Positions 33,367 through 42,429 of a stretch of DNA of 64,000 bases are shown here, piece after piece (position 1 is the stretch's first letter; each line of letters starts with the position of its first letter). Source of the DNA: Cardiobacterium hominis (GTDB lineage: Bacteria > Pseudomonadota > Gammaproteobacteria > Cardiobacteriales > Cardiobacteriaceae). Made by a program: the position numbers and the translations under genes. The stretch covers positions 1,666,501 to 1,730,500 of the forward strand of contig NZ_LR134365.1 of assembly GCF_900637305.1 (NCBI RefSeq). Direction: 5' to 3'. The notes below the pieces were generated by a model. That model saw only the letters and a program-made list of their open reading frames with translations, ran no database searches and was not told the origin of the DNA.

Positions 33367-33636
33367 TCAAAGTCCTGCCAAGGCTAGGGTTCGAGTTTTT
33401 TTCAGACGGGCTTCCAGTGCCGCCTTGTCTTCGCCGCGCGCGGTTTCCTCGGCGGTGATGGCCGCAGCGCGGGCCGCGCTTTCTGCGTCAACTGCTGCCT
33501 CGCGCGCAGTTTTTTCGTCATGGAGGGCGGTATCGATACCGCTCAGGCTGTCACGGATGCGACCGACATCTTCCGAGAGCAGGTTCTCTGCGCTCGGCAG
33601 CGGCAATTTGTAGTGGGTGGTTTTGTCGTCAGCCAT
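33367..33636 (-). CDS. Small fibre-associated protein, 89 aa
   Basis: ATG 33636 is preceded by GAGG at good spacing. N-terminus DDKTTHYKLPLPSAENLL is the phage fibre attachment type; the rest is an Ala/Glu coiled coil (EKTAREAAVDAESAARAA). Probably links the fibre to the tail. Confidence 0.65.
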   Translation of the reverse strand: MADDKTTHYKLPLPSAENLLSEDVGRIRDSLSGIDTALHDEKTAREAAVDAESAARAAAITAEETARGEDKAALEARLKKTRTLALAGL

Positions 33637-33643
33637 AAGCACC

Positions 33644-34828
33644 TCAGGTGGTAATCATGCGCAGGGCGCGGGCGCGAGGGCGGGCGTTGATGTTGCCGGT
33701 CAGGGTGATGCGGCAGCGGACGGTGTCGCCGCCGGTGATGGCTTTTTTGTATTCGTTGCGCACCCAGCCGTCACCGAGGGGCTCGCCGTTTTCCGGGGTG
33801 CATTCCTGCCAGTGGCTGTCAATTTCGATTTCGACCTTGAGGGCGCTTCCGGCGGGGACATTGCTTTCCAGCGTCACGATGGCCTGGCCACGACCAGCAA
33901 CAACGGCGCGGCTGATGTAGGTGGCGCTCTCTTGCAGGTCGCCGAGCGCGAGCAGCGCGCCGGGGTAAAGGATGGGCGAGCGGGTACGGCTGCCGCGCAG
34001 GGTGACGGCGGTTTTCAATTCGCCGTCGGTGCGCGCGTCTAGCCGTCCGGTTTGCTTGTCTTGCAGGTGATAGCGGTGGTCGTCGTTTTTGACGGTAAAT
34101 GTGACGTCGGTCTCGGTGCCGGTGCGCTCGACATCGGCCATGAGGTAGAGGTCAGAGGCATGGTTGGCGGTGACGGTGCTCAGTTCGGCAGTGTGTTCGT
34201 TGGCGGTAAATTCGGCGGCGTAAATGCGGAAGGCAAGGTCGGCGTTGTTGTGCGGTGTCCAGGTACTAGCATTGCTGGAGGAGAGCAAGACGCCGACGCT
34301 GTAGCCCTGCTCGGTCACATAGCGCTGGGCGCGGCGGTCGTATTGGCCGACTTCGGCGATGGCGAGGCTGTGGCGGTTGTCATCGGTGAGGATGACAATG
34401 GCGGATTCCTGCAAAGCCTCGATGTAAACCGGCGTGGCGAAGTCCACCACAGTTTCTTCCCCGTCAGGACGGATAGCATCGGCCGTGATACGGGTTTCGG
34501 CCAGTACGGCGCCCGTCGGCAGGCCGGTCGCTGTCTCACGGATTTGCACCGTGACCGGCAGCGTGCCGATGTCCTCAAACCACAGGCCGATGGCGGCAAT
34601 GTGGCGGCCTTCGGTAAGCAGGGTAAAGGTTTGCGCCAGCGGGTCGTAACGCTGCACAGTGATGACGCGGCGGCGTTCCTCGATGGTGATTTCGCCGCGC
34701 CCGATAAATTGCGCAAGGCCGCGTGTGCCACGCTCGCCGATAAACTCGACGCTTTTGGTGCCGGCAGGGATGCCCGACGGCAGGGTGAATTTACCCCGGG
34801 CGATGCCGCTGTGATCTGCTGTAATCAT
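33644..34828 (-). CDS. Phage tail-fibre-region protein, 394 aa
   Basis: Beta-rich protein (AIGLWFEDIGTLPVTVQIRE, FATPVYIEALQESAIVILTDD) ending in an Ig-like module (VRCRITLTGNINARPRARALRM). Found behind the DUF4815 protein in related P2-like phages. Structural role in the fibre or baseplate periphery is likely; overlaps DUF4815 gene by 4 bp. Confidence 0.6.
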   Translation of the reverse strand: MITADHSGIARGKFTLPSGIPAGTKSVEFIGERGTRGLAQFIGRGEITIEERRRVITVQRYDPLAQTFTLLTEGRHIAAIGLWFEDIGTLPVTVQIRETATGLPTGAVLAETRITADAIRPDGEETVVDFATPVYIEALQESAIVILTDDNRHSLAIAEVGQYDRRAQRYVTEQGYSVGVLLSSSNASTWTPHNNADLAFRIYAAEFTANEHTAELSTVTANHASDLYLMADVERTGTETDVTFTVKNDDHRYHLQDKQTGRLDARTDGELKTAVTLRGSRTRSPILYPGALLALGDLQESATYISRAVVAGRGQAIVTLESNVPAGSALKVEIEIDSHWQECTPENGEPLGDGWVRNEYKKAITGGDTVRCRITLTGNINARPRARALRMITT

Positions 34829-36756
34829 AGGTTTTCTACCTCAATTTCGATGCCGTCGAAGATGACACGCCGCAGCGGTTCGTCCGGCAAAAATCCCTCA
34901 ATACGGAAGGTGATGGTGATGGGACGCAGGTGTTCGGCCTGTCGTGTGCCAATGGTGCGACGTTCGGTGTTTTCGGTGGTGCGTGTCAGGTTGCCGCCGC
35001 CAATCAGACGGGTCACGGCGGCGCCGTTGACGGTTTCGGTTTGTGTCCAGGTATCAACCGGCGGCATCAGGGTGACAGTCGCCGGAATGGGGTCAAAGGC
35101 GCTATACGGGTTGATTTTCATACCCCCGGTGCGCGCCGTCTGTTCCACCAGCACCACTTTTTTGTAAGGCAGGGTCAGCGGCCGGTCATGCGCAGAGAGC
35201 GGCGCAACATCGGCACGGATAGGCAGCATCAGCTCACCGTCCACGATGGCGGCGGTCTGGTTTTGCCCGAGGTCGCGCATGGCATCGTCCAAAAATGGGT
35301 CAACAAAGACACCACGGGTGGCTGCCGGGGCTGTCGCGATGGCGCGGGTTTGCAGACGCAAGATGGCGACTAGGTCGTAGAGGTCAAAGATGTCGGCGCG
35401 CATGTCTTGCAGGGTGCCCATACTGACTGCCGCGATCGCGGTGTTTTTCACCGCCGTTGGCGCATCCTTAAACCAAGTGTGCTGTAACTGCGCCAACTCC
35501 AGTTGCCCGCTCACGGCGGGAGTCGCTTTAGGGTTAAAGCGGCGCGGCATCCCCTTGATGCGGGTCAGTGCGCCGTTGCGGTCGATGGTGAGGGTATCGG
35601 TGCGCGGCAGACGCCATTGGTAGTCGATCAATATCAGCGAGCCTTCGACCGCACCTTCTACGGTAAAACCACGCTCGTCCGGATCAATGGGGGTGATCTG
35701 GGTGATGTGTTTATAGGTCACTTCGTAACTGGAGCCCGGTGCGGGTTCGGCGCCGGCGGGCGACCAGTCGATCATGCCGCCAGAGAACACATAGTCCTGC
35801 GTCTCCTTGTAGGTGGTGCCGCCCTGTTTGACCTCGACAATCTCGATCACAGCAGGATCGGGCAACGCGTCGGCCACCCCGGCATAACTGCCGTGCAGTA
35901 CGGTGGCGGTAGCCTGTTTGGTGATGTCCACCTTGCGGATATCGTGGATAGGCGCGCGGTCCACATTGACCCGCATTTTTCCGCTGCCGCCGCTGGAAAA
36001 CTGGTGCGGCTCGGAGAGGATGGTTTGCAGGTCAGGATCGAATGGGAAACGCAGACGCAGCGCGGTGGGCAGTTCGATTTCGTGCCCGTACACATGCGCT
36101 TTTCCTTCAAGCAGCGAATAGGTTTCTTCGCGATCATCATGCGACAGCCACACCAGTGACAGGCCGTGGATGACGTAGTGGCCGCCATTGTTGTCACGAT
36201 CATACCTGGCCAGTGCCGAAGCAAAGCCGGAGAGGTCTGGCGGGGCGGACTTGATTTTGAGGACACCGTTTTCTACGTCATAGACACGATAAAAATTGCC
36301 GGTACCACCATCGGTGGACAATCCCCATACGGCGCTAATGCGCAGCCGTGCCGCGCCCGGTTCGTCGTAATTGCGTGTCCCTTCACACGGATCGCGCAGG
36401 GTGGGATCTTGCAGTTCAGTGACGACGGCCTCGGTCAGCCAGACGCCGATTTCCACGACACCGGTGAGCGGAATATTGAGTTTGGCTTCCGGCACATCAC
36501 GGATGCGGCCGCGCAGGTAGATTTCCGAAGCGGCGCAGGTGGTCTCGCCAGTGTCGGGATTGATAACAACTGCGCCGCCGCTCTGTATCGAGCCGTCGCT
36601 CATGAAGCGGTCGGCGATACGTCTGAGGCGCGTGTCGTTGATGTCCTGCAATTCGTTCAGTTCGGGCGATTGCAGGCCCAAACCAGCCCGAAAGAGGATG
36701 GCCTCTTCGGCGTGGCTGTCTCGGCAGTAGTAATTGGCAAGGTCGATATCTTTCAT
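34825..36756 (-). CDS. DUF4815 phage structural protein
   Basis: 643 residues. N-terminus with LANYYCRDS and the LRAGLGLQSPELNELQ-like region matches DUF4815, a phage tail/baseplate family. Long central beta part and a C-terminal beta domain (LRPITITFRIEGFLPDEPLRRVIFDG). Replaces the P2 H fibre in this position. Confidence 0.7.
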   Translation of the reverse strand: MKDIDLANYYCRDSHAEEAILFRAGLGLQSPELNELQDINDTRLRRIADRFMSDGSIQSGGAVVINPDTGETTCAASEIYLRGRIRDVPEAKLNIPLTGVVEIGVWLTEAVVTELQDPTLRDPCEGTRNYDEPGAARLRISAVWGLSTDGGTGNFYRVYDVENGVLKIKSAPPDLSGFASALARYDRDNNGGHYVIHGLSLVWLSHDDREETYSLLEGKAHVYGHEIELPTALRLRFPFDPDLQTILSEPHQFSSGGSGKMRVNVDRAPIHDIRKVDITKQATATVLHGSYAGVADALPDPAVIEIVEVKQGGTTYKETQDYVFSGGMIDWSPAGAEPAPGSSYEVTYKHITQITPIDPDERGFTVEGAVEGSLILIDYQWRLPRTDTLTIDRNGALTRIKGMPRRFNPKATPAVSGQLELAQLQHTWFKDAPTAVKNTAIAAVSMGTLQDMRADIFDLYDLVAILRLQTRAIATAPAATRGVFVDPFLDDAMRDLGQNQTAAIVDGELMLPIRADVAPLSAHDRPLTLPYKKVVLVEQTARTGGMKINPYSAFDPIPATVTLMPPVDTWTQTETVNGAAVTRLIGGGNLTRTTENTERRTIGTRQAEHLRPITITFRIEGFLPDEPLRRVIFDGIEIEVENL

Positions 36757-36761
36757 GGCGG

Positions 36762-37244
36762 TCAGAAGGTAATGACAAAATCGAAGCTGATACGTGCGCC
36801 GACGCCACGTTGCATGGCGGTGATGTAATCAATGGCGAGGAGGGTGCCGGGCGAGGCTATATCACCCGGCGGGAAATAGGTTTGCCCGGCGGGCAAGCCG
36901 GCACGGGTCGTTGTACCGACAAAGACACCGAGCTCGCGGATGGTCTTGCCGAGGCCGTCGTTAAAGTCAAAGTCGGTACGCAGGTGCAGATTGGCGGTCG
37001 GTGTGTCACTCTTTGCGAAACGGGCACCGAGCATGACGATATCGCCGTCGCCCTGCGGGGTGCAGTACTCGACGAGGTTGACTTTGCGCCGCCCGATTTC
37101 ATTGGTGAGCGCGATGGCGCTGCGCGGTTCGCGGGGCTGGGTGGTATCCCATTCCGCCTCGCCGCTCCCCCAGGCAAGATGCAGGGTGCTGCCCTTGATA
37201 GCGGTGGCAAGGGCGATACGTCCGGAGGTTGTAAGGATGGCCAT
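36762..37244 (-). CDS. Phage tail-associated protein, 160 aa
   Basis: Start at ATG 37244, overlapping the gpI stop (TAATG). Contains LTNEIGRRKVNLVEYC and RELGVFVGTTTRAGLPAGQTYFPPGD, features of phage tail-fibre-like/DUF proteins beside gpI. Role unknown, probably a fibre or baseplate part. Confidence 0.6.
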   Translation of the reverse strand: MAILTTSGRIALATAIKGSTLHLAWGSGEAEWDTTQPREPRSAIALTNEIGRRKVNLVEYCTPQGDGDIVMLGARFAKSDTPTANLHLRTDFDFNDGLGKTIRELGVFVGTTTRAGLPAGQTYFPPGDIASPGTLLAIDYITAMQRGVGARISFDFVITF

Positions 37245-38128
37245 TAGTCGGGGTCCTCGCAGTTGTTGATGATGACATTGGTATTGGTCCAGGTTGACGA
37301 CGGCCACGGGGCATCCGCCCATACTTGTCCAAAGTAGAGGGCGACAGCACGCGGTGTACTGCTGCCCGCTTGGATGGTGTAGATCTCAAACGGCTGCGGC
37401 AGGTCGTCGAGATAGAGGATGTGCGCTTCGACGCTGCTGATGACGTGGGCGATGGTGATGGTGATTGCCACGGACAAGGAGGCGCCTTCGTACATTGCCC
37501 ACGAGCCATGCGCGGTGCCAAAAGAGATTTTGGGCTGACTGCCAGCCGGCAGACACGGCAGTTGTGCATGGTCGATGCGGATGCCGGAGTCGTCATCCAG
37601 CAGGGCATCATCCAGCAGGCTGTCGTCCAGTCTAAATACACCCCGGTCGTAGCCGTACACTAAACGCCACAGCCGCGAGCGTACCGGCTGCGACAACAAG
37701 GCGAGGTTGACCAGCTGGCAGATTTGCGCGGGGGTAGGTGTCCCGTGTGGGCGCAGGTCGTATTCGGCGAAATGGCGGTGTGGCCGGTAGGTAATACCGG
37801 GCTCGTTGCGCTCGATGGAGGGCGGTGACTCGATAATGTCAGCATCTAAACCGACCCACGAAAAAGCGATATGCAGTGAGGCCGGTGTGCCGCGCAGACG
37901 TGTCCAGCGGATGCCCTCGCTGATGAGACGCCGCTTATCGCTGATGTAGGGGGTGATTTCGCCGAGGGCGTACTCCCAGATGAGCGCGTCCAGCCAGTTG
38001 TCAGGCGGGTCAAATTTGCGCCCCCGGATGGCGGCATCGTCACCTAGATCGAGAATGGCGGGCGCACCGGCTTGCGCCAGTTTGCGCTCAAGATCAGTGC
38101 TGTTGGGCGGCAGTAAATCGGGGCGCAT
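37244..38128 (-). CDS. I: Baseplate wedge protein gpI
   Basis: 294 residues. N-terminal half is P2 gpI (LLPPNSTDLERKLAQ, WLDALIWEYALGEI), longer than P2 I (about 176) with a C-terminal extension (TITIAHVISSVEAHILYLDDL) that may dock the divergent fibres. One-base overlap with J. Confidence 0.88.
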   Translation of the reverse strand: MRPDLLPPNSTDLERKLAQAGAPAILDLGDDAAIRGRKFDPPDNWLDALIWEYALGEITPYISDKRRLISEGIRWTRLRGTPASLHIAFSWVGLDADIIESPPSIERNEPGITYRPHRHFAEYDLRPHGTPTPAQICQLVNLALLSQPVRSRLWRLVYGYDRGVFRLDDSLLDDALLDDDSGIRIDHAQLPCLPAGSQPKISFGTAHGSWAMYEGASLSVAITITIAHVISSVEAHILYLDDLPQPFEIYTIQAGSSTPRAVALYFGQVWADAPWPSSTWTNTNVIINNCEDPD

Positions 38129-38967
38129 CAGTAATCCCTGCCACCGAGATTGAGAGTGACGGTTCCGATGGCGGCGGTCTCGTCGGCGGCAATAACGACG
38201 TCACGCGCAGGCGCAGTTAAAACGACGCGCTGCACCCCGGCGGCGTGCAGCGTGTGGATGAGCCAGGAGCGGGTGAGGTCGCGCCCCAAACCAAGCTGAC
38301 TGCCGACGGCACGACGCAGTGTAGCCGGTAGGGTATTGAGCAGGTCGGCGTTGCCGTCGGGCAGAAGCCACAGGGTGGCGGCGATGTCGATGGTTTTGAC
38401 GGTGGCAGCGCGGACTTCGAGGGTGTCGGTGAGGACGCGGATGTCCGTGCGGTTGAGGTAGTCGCGGGTATGGGCAAGCAGGGCATCATCCACCGCGCCG
38501 TCGTGGCCGGTGATGGAGACGCGCACCAGCCCCGGACGGGGGCTGTCCACATGGGCATCGCGGATGGCGGGCGAGGCGGAGAGGGCGTGCCAGCGGTAAT
38601 GCGCCGCTGGCCCGGCGGTGGACGAGCCCCGCACCCGCTCACGGATACGAGCGCGGAAAGCCTCGTCGCTTTCGCCGGGGTTGCGGCTCAGGCCGTAAAA
38701 GTCGGCAAGACGGTCGAGGTCGCGGTCAGTAGCAAAGGCGAGCAGGTTGGCGCGGGCGGCGTGATTGATACGCGTGCGCAGGAGCAGTTCGAGGTAAGCG
38801 GATTCTTCGAGGACTTTGGTGACGGGCTCGGATTCGAGGTCAAGGGTGTTACGCCAGTAGTCGCGTTTTTCTTCCGGCCACAACGCCACGAAGGCGGCTT
38901 TGCGCCGCGCGAGGATGGTTTCGTAGTCAAGCTCTTCGATGACGTTTGGCAGGGATGTATCGCTCAT
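38128..38967 (-). CDS. J: Baseplate wedge protein gpJ
   Basis: 279 residues, P2 gpJ family (LPNVIEELDYETILARRKAAF, LAFATDRDLDRLADFYGL). First gene after a 69-bp gap that holds a conserved late-promoter-like element, implying it heads its own fibre/baseplate transcription unit. Confidence 0.93.
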   Translation of the reverse strand: MSDTSLPNVIEELDYETILARRKAAFVALWPEEKRDYWRNTLDLESEPVTKVLEESAYLELLLRTRINHAARANLLAFATDRDLDRLADFYGLSRNPGESDEAFRARIRERVRGSSTAGPAAHYRWHALSASPAIRDAHVDSPRPGLVRVSITGHDGAVDDALLAHTRDYLNRTDIRVLTDTLEVRAATVKTIDIAATLWLLPDGNADLLNTLPATLRRAVGSQLGLGRDLTRSWLIHTLHAAGVQRVVLTAPARDVVIAADETAAIGTVTLNLGGRDY

Positions 38968-39036
38968 GCGGGCATTGTGGATGTGCCCGCGCGCGCAGAC
39001 GAGTGACGGTTTTCCGCAGGGCGCGGCTGTGGAAAA
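38968..39036 (-). promoter_or_regulatory. Candidate late promoter element upstream of J
   Basis: Leftward reading: TTTTCCACAG, seven bases, CTGCGGAAAA, then CCGTC, with the dyad centre 56 bp before the J ATG. The same arrangement occurs upstream of P at 45801-45870. Confidence 0.55.
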
Positions 39037-39402
39037 TCAGTGGCGCAAGGTGGCTTGGCCGCGCAGTTCGGCATCATCTAAGGTGCGCGCGGTGTAGCTG
39101 ATCTCGGTTTTGCCGTCCATCGTGATGTCGATGACGGCAGTTTCGAGGACAACGCGCGGCTCCCAGCGGCTGGCTGCATCAACCAGGGCGGCGGCAAGAC
39201 GCAATCGGTTGGCCGGATTCATCGGCGCATCAATCAGGTCAAAGAGGTGGCTGCCGTATTCGCGGCGCTGGATGCGCGAGCCGATGGGGGTGGTAAAGAT
39301 GTCAGCCAGCGACTGGCGGATGTGTTCAAGTTTGTGTGCGGTGTTGCGGCCATTGTCGCGCCGCATTCCGCCGGTGGCATAGGCACCGTTACCTGTAGTC
39401 AT
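39037..39402 (-). CDS. W: Baseplate protein gpW (gp25-like)
   Basis: Start ATG 39402 preceded by AGGAAA. 121 residues: IRQSLADIFTTPIGSRIQRREYGSHLFDL is the gp25/gpW lysozyme-like fold signature shared by contractile tails. Bridges sheath and baseplate. Confidence 0.92.
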   Translation of the reverse strand: MTTGNGAYATGGMRRDNGRNTAHKLEHIRQSLADIFTTPIGSRIQRREYGSHLFDLIDAPMNPANRLRLAAALVDAASRWEPRVVLETAVIDITMDGKTEISYTARTLDDAELRGQATLRH

Positions 39403-39437
39403 GGCTGTTTCCTGTTTTTCGCGGTCATTTGAGGAGG

Positions 39438-39950
39438 TCACTGTGGTGTGCCGGTGACCGATGGGCCGGACATGACGCCGGGGTGTACATGGGTGTCGCC
39501 GACGTTGACGCCGTTGTGGGTAAGGCTTGACGACTCAAACCTGATAGCCTTGGCGCGCAAGGTGATTTCGCCGGGGGTGTCAACCAGCAGCTTTTTCCGC
39601 TTGCTGTCGTACTCAACGATGGTGCCATCATCAAATTCGAGGCGGTCGATGGTCGGGCGGTCGTCCACGGGGATGTCCGGAGCAGGGACTTCTTCCGACC
39701 AGATCATGCCGATCACGGTGGCGGTGTTGTAGTCGCCGCCATCCACACTGAGGATGATTTGCGCCTGTTTGCGCAGCGGTATCCAGTGGCGGTAGTTATG
39801 GGTGATAAAGGCCGGAAACGGCAGCCAGTTGGTGAGGATGTCGCCGCTTTTGGCGCGAAACTCGCGCTTCTCCCAGTCGATTTCTTCGACGGTGGCGATG
39901 CGGGTGGCGTTGTGCGTCTGGCGCAGGTGGTCGGAAAAGCCGAAACTCAT
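39438..39950 (-). CDS. V: Baseplate spike protein gpV
   Basis: 170 residues, P2 gpV family: N-terminal OB-like part, then EFDDGTIVEYDSKRKKLL and a C-terminal GDTHVHPG with an HxH pair, the iron-binding apex of the membrane-piercing spike. Overlaps S by 4 bp. Confidence 0.92.
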   Translation of the reverse strand: MSFGFSDHLRQTHNATRIATVEEIDWEKREFRAKSGDILTNWLPFPAFITHNYRHWIPLRKQAQIILSVDGGDYNTATVIGMIWSEEVPAPDIPVDDRPTIDRLEFDDGTIVEYDSKRKKLLVDTPGEITLRAKAIRFESSSLTHNGVNVGDTHVHPGVMSGPSVTGTPQ

Positions 39951-40408
39951 GATGTCATCCCCTGCAAATGACGCAACAGACTCTCTTGGATCATCGCCGC
40001 GTCGCCCTCGGTGATGCCGAGTAGCGGCCGTTCCGGGTAATGCGCCATCCCGAATTGTAGGCGCTGGGTCAGGCCAAAGTGGTGGACACTGGCAAGGTAG
40101 CTGTCATGACCGCGCCAGCCGATGCGGATCAGGCTGTCGCCGACCTCGACGCGCAAGCGCTTTGCCTGGCGTAGTTTGCGCATCATCTGTTTCGGGCGCC
40201 CGCGTCGGGTGCGGCCATACTCTTTGCGCGGTTCCCATGCTGTGCCGTCCGGGTCGGTCTGCGCCGCCATCCGCTCCCGGTTGACCCGGCGCAAATCCTG
40301 GCCGATTTTACGCAGCAGTTTGCGCTGTTCGGCAGGGGTGAGGCGGTCAATGGACAGCTGTATCCAGCTTGCGAGTTCGCCCAGGTTGTGTTCGAGTGAG
40401 GCAGTCAT
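39947..40408 (-). CDS. S: Tail completion protein gpS
   Basis: 153 residues, phage virion morphogenesis family: LTPAEQRKLLRKIGQDLRR at the N-terminus and HYPERPLLGITEGD near the C-terminus. Caps the tail for head joining. Four-base overlaps to V and R. Confidence 0.92.
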   Translation of the reverse strand: MTASLEHNLGELASWIQLSIDRLTPAEQRKLLRKIGQDLRRVNRERMAAQTDPDGTAWEPRKEYGRTRRGRPKQMMRKLRQAKRLRVEVGDSLIRIGWRGHDSYLASVHHFGLTQRLQFGMAHYPERPLLGITEGDAAMIQESLLRHLQGMTS

Positions 40409-40833
40409 GGCGTCAGGGCAGGCGGGTATAGTCGGCGGTCGATGTGTACCGCCGGGCAGTTGTTGAGGCGGGTACCATCCTGCTCAACTTGGACGTGGTA
40501 GGTGTCGGTCAAGCCCTCGATAGTGAGCAGCAAGTCGACGTGGTTGTTGTCAAGGATGTCGGCACGAAAAGAGATGGCGGTTGCCGCGTGTCCCGGCTGC
40601 TCCGCAGATAGCCATTGCCCGGCGAGGTAACACAATGCTTCCGGCGGGCCGCTGTAATCGAGTACCAGCACCTCGGCTGTGTACTCAAGGCGCAGGTTGT
40701 GGTTGCCGGGTTGGTCAGGGTGCTGATAGTGGTGGCGTACTTTGCCCGAGGTAGCACGCACAATGAGGTCTTCCGGCTGGATATTAAGCCCGCCGGTAAG
40801 TAGCTTTTGCCGCAGTGTGTCGAGTTTTTTCAT
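40405..40833 (-). CDS. R: Tail completion protein gpR
   Basis: Start ATG 40833 (MKKLDTLRQKLLTGGLNIQPEDL), typical gpR N-terminus; the longer frame lies over the TraR-like gene. 142 residues. Acts with S in head-tail joining. Confidence 0.9.
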   Translation of the reverse strand: MKKLDTLRQKLLTGGLNIQPEDLIVRATSGKVRHHYQHPDQPGNHNLRLEYTAEVLVLDYSGPPEALCYLAGQWLSAEQPGHAATAISFRADILDNNHVDLLLTIEGLTDTYHVQVEQDGTRLNNCPAVHIDRRLYPPALTP

Positions 40834-41020
40834 GGTATTGCTGGCATTCAGTGCAGCGTTGCGCGTAGGGATTGGCACGACGACGCGCTGCGGGGATTTC
40901 ATCGCCGCAGTCAATACAATAAGTGCTGCCGGTTGCTGTTTCTCCGCGTTGTTGTGCTGCCGCCAGGGCAGCAGCGCGGCTTATTTCTTCGAGCTCGCTG
41001 GCTTTGTCGGCGTTGTCCAT
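40784..41020 (-). CDS. TraR/DksA-type zinc-finger protein
   Basis: 78 residues. Zinc finger CIDCG-DEIPAARR...RCTECQ at residues ~35-60 with an N-terminal helix. TraR-type phage proteins bind the RNA polymerase secondary channel without ppGpp. Overlaps the R start by 50 bp and Rz1 end by 40 bp, so embedded in the late operon. Confidence 0.85.
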   Translation of the reverse strand: MDNADKASELEEISRAAALAAAQQRGETATGSTYCIDCGDEIPAARRRANPYAQRCTECQQYHEKTRHTAAKATYRRA

Positions 41021-41301
41021 TGTGTTCTTGCGGTTTTAATCCAGCGGGTGGTGTAGTTGTGCTTGCTGCGGCAGTCGGCATACTGCTTGGAGGCTTTACG
41101 CACCCAGTCGACCAAGTCGCCGAGGCTGCCGTCATTTAGTAGCGGCAGGTCGGGGCACGGGCGTAGCGCGCTTGCCTCCACTGGCGGTGGGGGCATTTTT
41201 GCGGGCACTATTACCGCCGGGGCGGATGGCTTTGTTGAGCAGGCTGACGCCAGTATCGTCCAGACAAGGACGGCTGCGGTCAATCGTAGCGAGGTAGGCA
41301 T
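40981..41301 (-). CDS. Outer-membrane spanin (Rz1-like lipoprotein)
   Basis: 106 residues. Signal with lipobox LASAC (Cys 21), a Pro-rich linker (AKMPPPPVEA) and helical C-terminus. The 5' half is nested out of frame within the Rz-like gene (41132-41301), the usual overlapping spanin architecture. Counterpart of P2 LysC. Confidence 0.82.
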   Translation of the reverse strand: MPTSLRLTAAVLVWTILASACSTKPSAPAVIVPAKMPPPPVEASALRPCPDLPLLNDGSLGDLVDWVRKASKQYADCRSKHNYTTRWIKTARTQWTTPTKPASSKK

Positions 41302-41557
41302 TGAGGGTGTCCTCCGTCTTCTTCATTTGTTTCTGCGTTGCTTCATGGTTGGCGGCAAATTCGACGGCTAGGTGTTCGTAGGCGCTGAGTTGTTCGCCAT
41401 ACTTGCCGACAGCGTTGTTTAGTTCGTTCGCGAGCGTCTCAAATTGCTCGCGTAATACGGACTGCTGCCCGGCACGATAAGCAAGACCCACAGAGGTGAT
41501 GTTGTAGGCAATCAGCACCCCGGCGCAGATGATGGTGAGCGGTTTACTAAGCAGCAT
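41132..41557 (-). CDS. Inner-membrane spanin (Rz/LysB-like)
   Basis: 141 residues: N-terminal membrane anchor (LTIICAGVLIAYNITSVGLAY), a long helical periplasmic segment (EQFETLANELNNAVGKYGEQL, coiled coil) and a basic tail. Pairs with the nested Rz1-like gene to fuse inner and outer membrane at lysis. Counterpart of P2 LysB. Confidence 0.82.
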   Translation of the reverse strand: MLLSKPLTIICAGVLIAYNITSVGLAYRAGQQSVLREQFETLANELNNAVGKYGEQLSAYEHLAVEFAANHEATQKQMKKTEDTLNAYLATIDRSRPCLDDTGVSLLNKAIRPGGNSARKNAPTASGGKRATPVPRPAATK

Positions 41558-42038
41558 AGGGGGTCATCCATTGCCGGACTTCTTCTTCGCGGCGGTTGCG
41601 CAGTACTGGCTGCCCGGCAGCATAAATCCAGCGGCGCAGCTGATCGGGGACGACGGCGTAATCGCCGGCATTAAGCAGCCGGCGCAAAGAGCTACGCCGT
41701 AAGGCATCAACGCCGACGTTAAAAGTAAAAGAGGCCAGCGCATCAAACTGGTGATCGGCAAGCTCTACTTTTATTAACGAGTCGACGGCGGTTTCCGCCA
41801 CATCGTTGTCATGGTCAAAGAGATGGACAATCTGGTCATTACTGAGGCCATCGCGCCAGCGTACCGCGATACCGTTGATGTAGAGCTTGCCGCTGCTGAG
41901 TTCGCTACGCGTGAGCAGGTGACCGACACCAATGGTCGGCAGACCAGCGCTGTCGAGGTACATTTTGCTGCGGCTGCCCTCGCGGGCAATCAACAATTCC
42001 GTGCCGCGCTTGGTCATTTGTCTGGTAGGTTTAGTCAT
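41547..42038 (-). CDS. Endolysin, GH24 lysozyme
   Basis: 163 residues. The T4-type catalytic triad spacing E-x8-D-x5-T is intact (Glu in AREGSRSK, Asp in YLDSAG, Thr in LPTIGVGH). No signal peptide or SAR anchor, so export should depend on the holin. Counterpart of P2 K. Confidence 0.93.
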   Translation of the reverse strand: MTKPTRQMTKRGTELLIAREGSRSKMYLDSAGLPTIGVGHLLTRSELSSGKLYINGIAVRWRDGLSNDQIVHLFDHDNDVAETAVDSLIKVELADHQFDALASFTFNVGVDALRRSSLRRLLNAGDYAVVPDQLRRWIYAAGQPVLRNRREEEVRQWMTPYAA

Positions 42039-42427
42039 TTGTCCCCCCTGCGGATTTTTTCAAGGATTTCGATGATGTTCATTTGCTGGTATTTCTCCAT
42101 TGTGTAAAACAGGGCACGCACCAAGAACCAGCCTGGTAGCCCACATAAAAAATAGATGGCACCAGCCTGCATCCCGGCCAGCTCATCGCCGACGGGGTGG
42201 ATGTTGAGGTAGTGGGTGATGACGTAGCTGCCGAGACCAATCGAGCACATGACGGTACTGATAATCGCGGAAAACCATTCGCGCGCACTGCGCGGCTGGG
42301 TCATTGACATCACCACGACACTCGCCGCTACTGGGCCTATGATGTACACGAGGAGTTTGAGTAATGCCGCCCCAAGCGCGGGTTGGGCGGCGCTGGCTGC
42401 GGTGCTGCTGGTAATCGGGTCGGGCAT
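42035..42427 (-). CDS. Holin-like phage membrane protein
   Basis: 130 residues from ATG 42427 (MPDPITSSTAAS). Three hydrophobic segments (ALLKLLVYIIGPVAASVVVM, AIISTVMCSIGLGSYVI, GAIYFLCGLPGWFLVRALFY) and a charged C-terminus. Position directly before the endolysin supports holin function. Confidence 0.8.
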   Translation of the reverse strand: MPDPITSSTAASAAQPALGAALLKLLVYIIGPVAASVVVMSMTQPRSAREWFSAIISTVMCSIGLGSYVITHYLNIHPVGDELAGMQAGAIYFLCGLPGWFLVRALFYTMEKYQQMNIIEILEKIRRGDK

Positions 42428-42429
42428 AG

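Noticed and set aside
32361..33458. 365-codon + strand frame opposite the fibre gene
   Set aside because: Repetitive Cys/His pattern is just the complement of the 30-bp repeats.
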